The notes under the pieces are model-generated. The model had not been told where the DNA came from. It searched no databases and was given only the letters and a program-made list of their open reading frames with translations. Of a stretch of 64,000 nt of DNA, positions 22,543 through 34,200 are shown piece by piece. This DNA is from Lenzites betulinus (taxonomy: Eukaryota; Basidiomycota; Agaricomycetes; Polyporales; Polyporaceae): contig JABYQU010000010.1 of assembly GCA_022264855.1 (NCBI GenBank), forward strand, positions 372,001 to 436,000. The letters are read 5' to 3'. The position numbers and the translations under genes were made by a program. Within the stretch, counting starts at the first letter, position 1. Each line of letters opens with the position of its first letter.

Positions 22543-25500
22543 TCAGAAATGGTCGACCGTGAACGTCCATTTGCCCTCCTCGATGTCGAACCCCTCGAAA
22601 TGCGTCTCCTTCATCGTGCGCAGCCGCTTCAGGTGACGTTGCGCGCCGGGGTGCTGTGGGTCCTTGATCGGCTCGCGCGTCGCCTTGTCCAGTGACCAGC
22701 AGCGCACGAGCTCCAGCCGCGACTTCACGTTCAGGCCGGTGCCCACCGGCGGCTTCTCCGCGTCGTCCGCGTCGGGATACACGCTGCACTCCTTGTCGTC
22801 GAAGCGCACGATCTCGCCGAGCAGGCTCGACAGTCGCGGCAGCCCGGTGAGGTCGACCGGCTCGAGGAACGTGATCTGGCCGTACCCGACGCGTCCGACG
22901 GTGAGCCCGGAGAAGGACATGAGTTCGTCGTGCCCCATCTTCTTGAGCGTGTCCAGGTCGGGCTTCACCCAGTAGTCGCCCTCTTGGAGCTCCGGAGGGT
23001 CGTTGAGGCCCTTCGCAGGGGCTGCGGACGGGGCGGCCGGACGCGTGGGCTCTCCGAGGTACTCGCTCGTCGTTTGCGCAGCGAAGCGGTTCGTCGCTTT
23101 CTTGGGAGACTGGCGAGGGGCGGGTGCAGGAGAGTCGTGGCGTGTGTTTGAGTTGGAGGCGTTCGCTGCAGCCGCCTCTTTTTCTCGGGCAGCGAGACTC
23201 AGCGCGGGGTTGAAAGAAGGTCCGCTGTTCGACTTGCTGAACAAGTCTGCAGCCTCGACCTTCTTGTCCAATGTGAGTTTCTTCACGCTCTGCCGCCCTC
23301 CGCTTCCGAGAGTGGGGCTCGCCCTGCCGTTGGTCAGGAACGCGTCAGGCCCCAGAAGGCTCTTCGTTGTCGAAGCTTTACTCAGCGACAACGCGTTCGG
23401 CTTCCCGGAGGAGTAGAGGAGGCTGCCACCAAGGGCGCTGGAGCTCGCACCTGGCGGAACGGATGTTGACCCAAAGCCACGCAACTTCGTTCCAGCTGGG
23501 GCATATCGGAGCTGCAGCTGTGGCACTGGCGAACGAGTAGGGACGTCGACAAAGTAGCCGGGCTTCTTCTTTGGCTGTTGATCAAGAGTGACAGCCCGGG
23601 GACCTGGGGGCAGCATGCTGAAGATGGGCAGGGGGGCAGCAATTGGCTGAGCGATGGATGCCGTGAGCGGTGTTTGGGACTGTCCGAGAGCTGATGCGCC
23701 CATTGTTGCAGTAGACCCGCCGAGCATACTGTTGCCAAACAGTGATGAGCCAAGGCCACCCTGCTGCTGACCGTTGGAGGTTGAAATGCCCAACGTGGGC
23801 GCGGCCGGCTTCCCGAAGAGACCTCCGAACGCGTTCGTGTTCTGTTGGTTTTGCGGCTGTTGTCCGATCGTGGACCCAAACAGTCCACCAGTATTCTGCT
23901 GGTTCTGGGATGATTGCCCAAGAGTCGATCCTGCAAAACCACCACTAAACAAGCCTGTACCCGCGGGTTGCGTTGTGGTTGTGGCAGGCTTTGCACCAAA
24001 CAAGCCCCCAAATGGGTTCTGTTGCTGGGGCTGAGCCCCTTGCTGAGGTTGTTGTTGGTTGTTGCCGAACAGGCCTCCATTTCCAAACAGACCACCGCCT
24101 GACTGTTGTTGCGCAGGTTGAGTACTTCCAAACACTGTCATACGGTCAACAAAGCTTCGGAGTGGACACAAATGTTCTACTTACATCCACCCCCTGCAGG
24201 TTGTTGCTGTTGAGTATTCTGCTGTTGTGTCTGACCAAAAAGACCGCCTGCAGGCGCGCCGAAAAGGCCGCCAGCTGGCTGAGTGGGCTGTTGCGGTTGG
24301 GTCTGGTTTTGAGTGCCGAACGTGCCAAAGCCGGTCGCTGGCTGTGTCGTGGTACCCGTGCTTCCGAAGATGGACGGCTTAGGCGCGTTGGTGTTACCTG
24401 ATCTTGCGATTAACAATTGCGCGTATTCATCACATTTACGGCTGTATTGAAAACTTACCAAAAGCACCGAATCCGGTTGTGGAATTATTCTGCTGCGGCT
24501 GCCCGAAGAGACCTCCAGCAGCAGGCTGCTGTTGGTTGGGCTGAGTCGCACCAAACGCGCCGGTGGTGCCAAAAGCAGTTGTCCCCGTGCCTAGTATACA
24601 GTGTCAGTTGACGCAAATTCTTAGCGGGAGCTCGCTTCGTACCAAAGGCTGGCTTAGTCTGATTATTTGCGCCGAAGGCTCCGGTACCAAACAATCCTCC
24701 GGCGGCGGGGGCGGCCTGTTGCTGATTTTGTGGCTGACCAAACGCACCGAACGCTGTGGACTGCTGCTGCTGCTGCGTTTGCTGATTCTGTTGTCCAAAA
24801 GCGCCGCCGCCGCCACCAAAGAGACCGCCACTCGTTGTGTTGGAAGTGTTGGCTGGTTGACCGAAACTACCGAAACCAGTGGTGGTAGGCTGCTGAGGCG
24901 CAGTGCTTGTATTACCGAATCCACCAAACGAAGTGCCAGTAGCAGCAGGAGCTGCAGGTTGTCCGAATATCCCTGTAGATGGCTGGGCGGGTTGGGCAGG
25001 AGCACCAAACGATGTCTGGCCAAAAGCACCAGCAGTTTTGCGACCTTGTTGGTAATCCTGCAGTCGGAGCTCCTGTTTTTCTTGTTCAGTGATGCCTTTA
25101 AGGCCAGGATGTAGTGGTGGCCGCACTCGCCTCGAAAGACGCCGATCGATACTGCGGCATCGACGTGATACTCTGGTACTGCAGCGTGATTGCAGGGTTC
25201 ACGCTATCCTTCTCGGCGAAAGCAGTGAATGGCGTATTGGCAGTTCCGGTAGTGACGGGAGCGCCGCCGTCTGTAGACGGTGCTGTCAAAGTACCTCAGA
25301 ATGCATGTCGGCCATTGCGAAAGAGGTTACTCACCAGCTGCAGCACCAAATGCGCCTGTAGTGTTGTTCCCCCCGAATAGCCCTCCTCCACCAAATGCAT
25401 TCGTACTTGTGGACTGTTGGGACCCAAAGATACCCGCCCCAGTACTGGTGCCTGGAGCAGTTGTCGCGCTTCCAAACGTTCCACCAGTGCTACCAAACGT

Positions 25501-25989
25501 TGGTGTTGCCGTAGCCGTGCTTCCAAACGCGGTCGTGCCTGCTCCCCCTCCTCCAAACGCGCCGAAGCCTGTGGCTGGCTTGGGTTGGCCAAATAGACCT
25601 CCACCCGTGTTCGACGTGTTCCCAGAGCTGAACGCGCCTGCAAAACCAATCCCAAGCCCGCATAAGGATGGCAAGCGCGACGTAGAATATGATAACTCGT
25701 ACCGAAGCCCGTGCCTGTGGTACCAGTGTTCGGCGTGCCTCCCAAGTTTCCAAACATTGGGTTAGCCTGTGGCTGCTGTTGTGGTTGTGTCTGAGGTTGA
25801 CCGAACGCGCCTCCAGACCCGAATGCTGCGCGACAATGGACCACAGTTTGAAAGACCGCATGAAACTCGCCAGAACCAAGCGTGCTTACCGCTGGTAGAG
25901 CCAAAGCCAGCAGCGGGCTGCCCGAACGCGCCTGGCTGCTGCTGGTTCTGCGTGTTCTGCTGAGGGTTAGTCCACGACGAGCCAAACAT
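22543..25989 (-). CDS. Nucleoporin Nup98-type (Nup100/Nup116/Nup145N family)
   Basis: FG-repeat nucleoporin of the nuclear pore channel. From the N-terminus (ATG 25989, MFGSSWTNPQQN) come many GLFG, FGQP and GAFG repeats rich in Gln, Asn, Thr and Gly. A Gle2/Rae1-binding (GLEBS) motif follows: ITLQYQSITSMPQYRSASFE joined to ELRLQDYQQGRK. More GLFG repeats come next, then a linker with FVDVPTRSPVPQLQLRYAP. The C-terminal autopeptidase domain (PF04096) starts DYWVKPDLDTLKKM and runs through YGQITFLEPVDLTGLP and VRFDDKECSVYPD. The chain ends KWTFTVDHF followed directly by a stop, so the last two residues are the His-Phe that precedes the cut in fused Nup98-Nup96 proteins. The GLEBS segment is split by an apparent GC-AG intron at 25073-25130. 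It is head-to-head with the RNA polymerase I subunit gene. Confidence 0.92.
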
Positions 25990-26216
25990 TTTGGAAGGGC
26001 GAGGAGGGAGAGGGGGTCGTCGTGGTCGTCGTGAGCGGTGAGCGTTGTTGCACGCCCAATGATTGTGCGTGCCCTTGTTCGGGCGGAGCTCCAAACGCGC
26101 TCGCGCCTCCACCGCGGCACCGGCCCGGGCGCCTGATTTTTTGTGGGAAGCGCCCGGTCTGCAAACCTCCTCAGCTTCGCTTGTGCAGGCACGCATTCTC
26201 CTCCGCGCCGCCTGCC
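25990..26216. promoter_or_regulatory. Bidirectional promoter between nucleoporin and RNA polymerase I subunit genes
   Basis: Only 227 bases separate the two diverging ATGs, so both core promoters and 5' leaders must fit here. No TATA box is seen; the stretch is GC-rich, as in many fungal housekeeping promoters. It contains GGGCGGAGCTCC and GCACCGGCCCGGGCGCC. Shared regulation of the two genes is plausible but not shown. Confidence 0.5.
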
Positions 26217-29200
26217 ATGCCCGACGGATCCTCGCGCTCGAAGACGCGCGTGAAGAGCACATTCGACACCCTAGAGCGCGAGAAGAAATTCAAGAGTCCC
26301 CCCGAGAAGGAGTCTGTTATTCCGATCCTCAATGAATTTGTGACCCCGCACATCGAGTCCTTCAATGGACTATTTGACGACTCCGGGCTACCCACAGGAG
26401 ATGGAAACGGGCGGGGGCTCCTGCATATGGGTCTAGAGGATATTGGAAAGCGAGTGGTGTTTGACGGCCGTGGAGACATTGGTTCGGAAAGTGGTCAGCG
26501 GGGATGGGGCAATCGGTTAACCAGTGAGCTTAAATTCAAGGTGAACTCGGGTCAGACATTGAACACCTTTCAAGTCTGGTATGAACAGGTGACTGTTTCT
26601 AAACCCATGGTATCTGAACGCGACACACAAGCAAAGGAACGGAGAGTGTTCCCGGCCGAGGTGAGCTGCGCGACCCAGTACTGTGAACACATTGTGCTGA
26701 GGCGCACGGTTCATGCAGGCTCGCGAACGGCTGACTTCATACCGAGGGCGTATGATGGTCAAGATCTGTTGGCAGGTCAATGACGGGCCCGTGGAGGTCG
26801 AGATGCGAGATTGTGGGTTGTTACCCATCATGGTCCGGGTGGGTTGACATACTTCCTGCATCCGTACCGAGTTTGCTCACATCAATGCAGTCAGTGCGCT
26901 GTAATCTTCGGGGTATGTCTTCTGCGGCCCTTGTCAAACATCACGAGGAACCAGAGGAGTTCGGCGGGTACTTCGTGATCAACGGAAACGAACGTCTCAT
27001 CCGGTACCTCATCCTTCCTCGACGGCACCATGTCATCTCCCTTGTCCGACCATCCTTCGTCAACCGCGGCCCTTCGTATACCCCTTATGCCGTGCAAATA
27101 CGCTGTGTCCGTCCCGACCAGACAAGCGCTACCAACACACTCCATTACCTATCGAATGGCAGCGCTATGCTTCGCTTCAGTTGGCGCAAGCAGGAGTATG
27201 TTATCCCCATCATGCTCATCCTCAAAGCCCTCGTCTCTGCGTCAGACAAGGAGATCTTCGAAGGTGTCATGATGCAAGACTACGAGGACACTTTCTTGTC
27301 TGACCGCGTGGAGCTCCTCCTGCGGAGTTTCAAGATGTACCACCTTTTTACAGGCGACCAGTGTCTGCAATACCTTGGCGATAAGTTCCGGGTCGTGGTC
27401 AACATGCCGGAAGACTGGACCAACGAGGCCATCGGCGTATGGCTGATCAACAAAGTGGTTCTTGTTCACCTGCAGAACGCAAGAGACAAGTTCCGCATGC
27501 TCATGTGAGGTTGGATACATGTACACCGCTCTCTGTATGCTAAGAATAGCATTTCAGGTTCATGTTGAGGAAGCTGTACGCTCTAGTTTCGAAGTCATGT
27601 AGCGTCGACAATCCCGATTCTCCTCAGCACCAGGAGGTTTTGCTACCCGGTGTCCTGTATGGGATGATCATCAAGGAGCGCCTAGAGGAAGCATTAAACG
27701 GTTTCCGGGAAGGGATTGCCCTCGACGTACGGAACAACAATCCTGCTGTCGACTTTTTCGACAGTGAGCCTCTTGAATCCTCATTGTATGCGCATGGCTA
27801 ATTATGGCATCTAGAACGGTATATCAAGAAGGTGTTACAACGGACAAATTATGACATCGGTGCTAAAATGTCGAACTTCCTTGCGACTGGTAACTTGGTC
27901 ACCCCTACTGGTCTCGATCTTCAACAAACCTCAGGTTTCACCATCGTCGCTGAGAAGCTCAACTGGATGCGATACATCAGTCATTTCCGGTCAATCCATC
28001 GAGGTGCCTTCTTCGCTGAGCTGAAGACTACAACGGTTCGGAAACTGCTTCCAGAAGCTTGGGGTGAGTGCGCCATTGATCGGTCTCTTGCTTGTGACAT
28101 CTAACCCGAGGCACCGTAGGTTTCCTCTGTCCTGTCCATACTCCTGATGGTTCGCCTTGCGGTCTCCTCAACCACCTTTCACGCACCTGCCGCATCGTCA
28201 CCACTCCTCTCGCCGTATCACATATCCCCGCCCTCCTCGCTGCTCACGGTATGACCCAAGCGTTCACGCCATCAGTAGATGGCCGACGCAATCTCTGCAT
28301 CCAACTTGACGGCCGACTCATTGGCTGGGCTCCGGCTGCGGTCTGCAAGCAGCTCGCCACGAGCCTGCGGATATGGAAAACCGAAGGCAAGCACAACGTC
28401 CCGCTAGACCTTGAGATTGGCTATGTGCCGGTATCGAAAGGCGGTCAATATCCCGGTTTGTACCTCTTCGCGTCGCGCTCGCGCATGATGCGGCCAGTCA
28501 AGTACCTCGCGAACGGGAAAGACGACCAGATCGGATCGTTTGAACAAGTGTACATGGACATCGCTTGCACCCCTGCGGAGATCGAGGACAGCGTTTCAAG
28601 TCACGTAGAGCATTCGCCCACCAACTTCCTCTCCATCTTGGCTAACCTCACCCCTTTCTCGGACTTCAACCAAGTGAGTCGATGTTGATGTGTTGGTTTC
28701 CGCTTATGATCGGGGGCTAATGCACGTTGTTCAGAGTCCCCGTAACATCTATCAGTGTCAGGTAGGCAAGGCCGGAGTGGACGCCTAACAAACTCTACTG
28801 ACATCACCCATTTAGATGGGTAAACAAACTATGGGAACGCCAGCCACCGCTCTGCAGCATCGGACCGACAACAAATTGTACCGCCTACAGACCGGGCAGA
28901 CCCCCATCGTCCGACCTGTACTGCACAACACGTACGGCATGGACTCCTTCCCCAACGGCACGAATGCGATCGTGGCGGTCATCTCGTATACCGGCTACGA
29001 TATGGAGGACGCCATGATCCTGAACAAGTCCGCTCATGAGCGCGGGTTCGGCTACGGCACCGTGTACAAGTCGTACACCGTCGACCTACAGGAGCTCACT
29101 GGCTCCCGCCGGGTCGCGTCCGTCCCCACCTTGCACTTCGGCTTCGGGCCAGAGATCCGTACGACGGGCGACAGGGCACATCCAGCAGCGCAACACATTG

Positions 29201-30523
29201 ATCCCGATGGTCTGCCGTGCGTCGGTGCGCGACTGAACCCGGGCGACTATATCGCCGCGTACGTCGACGACACGACAGGTCGGACCAAGTTCGCGAAGTA
29301 CAAGGGCGATGAAGTGGCGTATGTCGACACCGTACGCCTGATCGGTAGGCATTGTGCGCTGCGCTGTATCGTCTACGGTCACTCACGGTGTCATCGCAGG
29401 CAGCGACGCAGGCGATCAGGAACTACAGAAGATCAATGTTACACTGCGTATCACCCGTGCGCCTGTCATCGGTGACAAGTTCTCGTCGCGGCACGGGCAG
29501 AAGGGTGTCTGTTCACAGAAGTGGCCCGCGATCGACATGCCGTTCTCCGAGAGCGGGATGCAGCCCGATGTCATCATCAACCCGCACGCCTTCCCCTCCC
29601 GCATGACGATCGGTATGTTAGTCGAGAGCATGGCCGGTAAGGCTGGTGCCATGCACGGCCTCGCCCAAGATGCAACACCCTTCCAGTAAGTAGGTTACGT
29701 GTGACCCTGGCCGGCGGTCTCTCACGTCATCTGTAGGTTCACCGAGGAAGACACTGCGATCGAGTACTTCGGCGAACAGCTCCAGGCTGCGGGGTACAAC
29801 TACTACGGCAACGAGCCCATGTACTCAGGGATCACCGGAGAAGAGTTCGCCGCGGACATCTACATCGGCGTCGTCTACTACCAGCGTCTGCGCCACATGG
29901 TGCTCGACAAGTTCCAGGTGCGCACAACAGGTCCCGTAGACCCCGTCACCCGCCAACCCGTAAAGGTGAGCACATTCCGCTTCTGCCCTCCCCGCCCATC
30001 GGCTCACAGCCCTGTCTCGTACGTCCTTCAGGGCCGCAAGCGCGCGGGCGGAATCCGCTTCGGCGAGATGGAGCGCGACGCGCTCATCGCGCACGGCACC
30101 GCGTTCCTCCTCCAAGACCGGCTCATGAACTGCTCCGACTACTCGACCGCGTGGGTGTGCCGCACGTGCGGGAGCCTCATCTCGCTCGGGTACGACGACG
30201 TCTCGCTCGGCGAGCGCGTCGTCGGCGCGCACGGCGCGCTGCAGCCCACCGGCCCCGGCGGCGAGTACTGCAGGGCGTGCCGCGCCGCGGCGGAGGAAGA
30301 CGACGCGCGCCAGCGGCAGGCCTTCGGGAACGGGAGTGCGAACGGGCGCGCGCCGGCGGCGGGACGCGGCGCGGACGTGCGCGTCGCGATCAGTGCGCAG
30401 AACTTGCTAGGGTCGGCGTCGAAGGGCGGCGACATGGACATCATCGCCGTCCCGTATGTGTTCCGCTACCTCTGTGCGGAGCTCGCGTCGATGGGCATCA
30501 AGATTTCGTTGGAGATACAGTGA
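26217..30523 (+). CDS. RPA2: DNA-directed RNA polymerase I second-largest subunit (RPA135/RPA2, beta-like)
   Basis: Forms the beta-like half of RNA polymerase I, which makes rRNA in the nucleolus. The start [20 protein letters not shown] is at 26217. Motifs in order: [60 protein letters not shown] (Pol I type), [17 protein letters not shown] near 28130, [20 protein letters not shown] near 28990, [20 protein letters not shown] near 29480, [16 protein letters not shown], and [22 protein letters not shown]-terminal zinc ribbon is present: CRTCGSLI and, some 40 residues later, CRACRAAAE; the spacer is Gly/Pro-rich and longer than usual. The end is [22 protein letters not shown]. Several short introns, including 59 bases after RVFPAE. 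Identification is secure. Confidence 0.96.
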
Positions 30524-31273
30524 GGCGTGTCGTATGGGTATCGTCTGTATTCTCGTTCTGTGTCCCTCTTGCAATTGCTTTCGCTGTCCGCGCGTAGACT
30601 GTTGTAACATACTCGCGCCCGCGCCGTGTCGCGGGCGCACAAAAAGTACATGTCGAGTCGCAATGCATATCCTAATCATCCGTACAACCTACAAAGCCGT
30701 CATAAACCACAACCAGCAGCACATCGCCTCGCCCGAGCCGACATACCCGACACGCTCTTGCCGCAGCCCTGCACACGTGCATCCGCCCACGCCGATAGAC
30801 AGACAGATAGGATACGCGGTGGCTACAATATATATACTGCGAATGTCGTATGGACTGAAGAGAATGGGACGTGTGGAAGGAACGAAAGAACAGGACAGGG
30901 ACTGATAACGAGAGAGCCGCATAGAGGGTGCCACGGGGCGCACGGGTGCATGCCAGACGCCAAAACGAGGTATGGGACAGGAAGGGGTAAAGTGTAATGT
31001 GCAGCGCGTAGGGTAGGATAGGGTGGGGTAGGAGGCGACGTCTAGCCGGGGTAAAGGGTAAAATATAAAGTGAGGGTAGGAGGACGATGATGGGGAAGAC
31101 GAAGGAGGAGCGGGAGGAACACAGAGTCGGTAGGCAAACAGTGACAACACACAACAGCTCAACCGAATCCATCCAGCCAACCACCAGGCGCGCGCTATGT
31201 GCTCGAGTCGAGCCCCTCGAGCCCACGCAGGTATACACGATACAGGCTCACGATGTGCGGGTCGAGGCTCACC
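30524..31273. other. Convergent 3' intergenic region
   Basis: A 750-base stretch between the polymerase stop and the end of the next minus-strand gene. It is purine-rich on the plus strand around 31000-31110 (runs such as GGGGTAGGAGG). No gene is recognised. The last 80 bases may be coding if the alternative end of the neighbouring gene (31195) is correct. Confidence 0.5.
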
Positions 31274-34200
31274 CTAGGGAGCATCGCCGCCACGGGCACG
31301 ATAGGACGGCCGTCCGCCGAGAGCGACACTCGCCCCGGCGGGAACAAGCTCAGGCTCTCGCGCGCGCGCCCCGTCAAGCCCAGATTCACGCTCGCCACGC
31401 TCAGACTCAGATCCAGACTCGTCCGTGTCTCCCGGAGAGGCCCCCACCTGCAAATGCACACCCGAGTCAACCTCCCGCATGCCCCCGCCCAGAAACAGTG
31501 CCACTAACCCGCGCTCTATCTCGTCCGTCCCGAGCGTCGCGGCCGCGAGTGCGTCCGCGAGCGACACCTCAGCGGGGGCCTCCGGTGCGTCCTGTGGCGC
31601 GAGACCGTTCTTCGCAAGGAACATGTCGACGAGCAGTCGACACTCGGCGGCGGAGGTAGCCGAGCCCATGAGCCGGCGCAGGTCGTCGACGTCCTTGCCT
31701 GGAATGGTAGGTGCAGGAGGGGCGGAAGGGGGGAGGGGCTCAGAGGGGGTGACAGGACTGCGCGACGCAGACCGCGAAGCGTACCCGCTCTCAGCCTTAG
31801 AGTGGCCTTGGGGTGACTTGCGGCCGACGGCCGACGGGGGGGAGGTGATGCTGTACGGATGGAGGGACGACTCGGAGGTATCAATCTTTACAGGGTGGCC
31901 GCTGAGCGGGGCGGGTTTCCTGACAGCCGGGGAGGTGGGGGATGCGCCGTCGGTGTCCCGGGAGATACTGCGATGTCCGTTAAGGCTAACGGGCGACCTA
32001 ACGTCGTCATGCGCAGTAGGGCTGCCGGGAGCTGCACCAGAGTCCTCGAAGGTGGGGACGGCCTTGCGCGTTGACCGCCGATTAAGGCTCGAGGTCTGCG
32101 ACGAGGCATCTTCCCGGGAATTGTGTAGGGATGAGGAGGTAGAGGAGGGTTCCGCGAGGACTGCCGCGGCGGTCTGTAACACCGGACGGGGAGGGGGTGT
32201 GGCAACGATGACATTGGGGTAGGGGTTCTTGGAGATATCGGTGATGGACCGCTTCGAGGCGATCGACGACCCCTTGAATGATGGCGGGGGAGTGCTCTTA
32301 GCACTCACCTTGGACGAGTTCTTGCGCGAGAGACCGCGCGGCTCCTCCGGGATCGAGCCATTTAGACTCTCCTTCGACCCACCGAGCGTGAGACGCGACA
32401 TCATCCGCTGCAGGCGCCCCGACCGTGTCTTCGACGACTCGAATGAGATCACGCTGGCGTTCATGCTCGGATTGTATGTCGGCTCGTCGGGGGGACCAGC
32501 CTCCAGGAACGCGATCAGATCCTGGGCGGCCTTAGACACATGAGGTTGTCGGGGAGAGATGGGAGGTTGACGGGCGGAGATGGGGTGGGTTTCACGGCGG
32601 GGCGTGGTGGGGGGACGGTAGTTCATCGAGCTGTCGTCCGGGGCCTCCGCAACGGACTCATCATTGTCCGAGGCGTTCATAATGTCGTCCAGGTCCATCG
32701 ACTCCCGGTTCCGCCCCATCTTCCTCGTGCGCTTTGGAATGCCAGCTGGGCTCGCGGAGGGCAATGTGTTCTGCAGGCCCGTCCGCGTGGTGGGCGAGGG
32801 CTTCGAGCCCGTTTTCCGGGAGATGCCATCCTCATGGCGTGGGTGGGGAACGTTGGAGATGGAGATGGAGCGGAGTCGCTGGTCTGCGGCGCGCATCGCG
32901 GGGCTCGACGAGGCGGCAGTGAAGGAGGTGTTGCGCATGCGTGCGGCGGACACAGAGGCAGCGTTGGACTGGAAGGCGGGGGCGGAGGAGCCGTGATTCG
33001 AGGACCCGGTGTCCTCGTCGTCCTCGATAATGGAGTCCACGTGGCGGAGCGTTGGCCGGCCACTTGGGCCTCGTTTAGAGTCCCCCGCCGCGGCGCCACC
33101 ACCCCCACCGCCGCCGCTAGAGACCTTTTCAGCCTCTTGCGCATGCGCCGCCGCACGCCGACTGCCGCGCTCGCGTTCAGACCTTTCCTGCTTGTATACC
33201 TATCACCCGGTGCGCGTCAGCGTGTGGATCTGGGGAGGCGCTCGATCACGCACCTCCATGCTCTTGAGGCGGTCGGGTGTGAGGGAGACCTTCATCGTCG
33301 CACCTGAGCGCATGAGCTCGTCGAACTCCTGCTGGAGCTCCTCGTCCTCCTGGGAGATGGTCGTCAACAGGGAACAAGGGACGAGAGAGACGCGGGGACT
33401 CGCCTCAAACTCGGCGGCGCTGACCTCGCGGCTGATTCCAATTTCGCTGTGTGATCGCGCTAGAGCGGCAACCGCCGGCTCGTGCCTTTCACGGTCGCTT
33501 AGGCTTCGGCTGTGGAAAATCTTCGCCGCTTTCGCCTTCTCCATCGACGTCCGCCGCGACTCCACCACCGTCGGCGCGCTCGAGTCCGTCGACAGCCGCG
33601 CCCGCGATGGCGTCGGCGACGACGTCGACGTCCGCGGTATCGCCTTGTCCGTGCTCCGCGAGAATGATTTGCTCCGGCGTGGCCGCTGCGCTTTCGACAG
33701 CGATTCGATCTGTTCGTATGCTTTTGGCGCGAGAATGTGCGGTCAGGTTCTGATGTGCGGTCTCACCACATGCGCCCGCCGCGGCTCGCACCTTTCATGC
33801 TCTTCAGAGTCCCATACAGCGCGTCGTCCTCCCCGAGCGCCGTGAACAAGTCTTGGATCGTCGCGAGGGTTCGGGCGCTGTCTCGGGCTGCGACGCGGCT
33901 CACGTTCGACAGCACATGTCTGCGCACCCGTGTCAGAAACAGACCGTAGAGAAAGAAATGGTGGCTATATGGAGCTGTTCCTCAAAGTGCTCTGCGAGGC
34001 TCTGATGACCTTGCTAGTCGCGTTACCAACCCACGATGTTTCGCACGTTGCGAAACAGCTCCAATGTTTGACCCTGGCCGGCCGCTTGCCAGGACACAGT
34101 GCTGCGGGCGTCCCCCGCCAAAGCTGCGCGTTTATAGCTGTCCTGGCAAGCGGCCGGCTAGAATTCAGCACACATAGACAAGTGACACGTACTCGCAGAT

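Noticed and set aside
31425..33845. Long plus-strand frames opposite the histone-fold-pair gene
   Set aside because: Antisense shadows of a low-complexity GC-rich exon, without recognisable domains.
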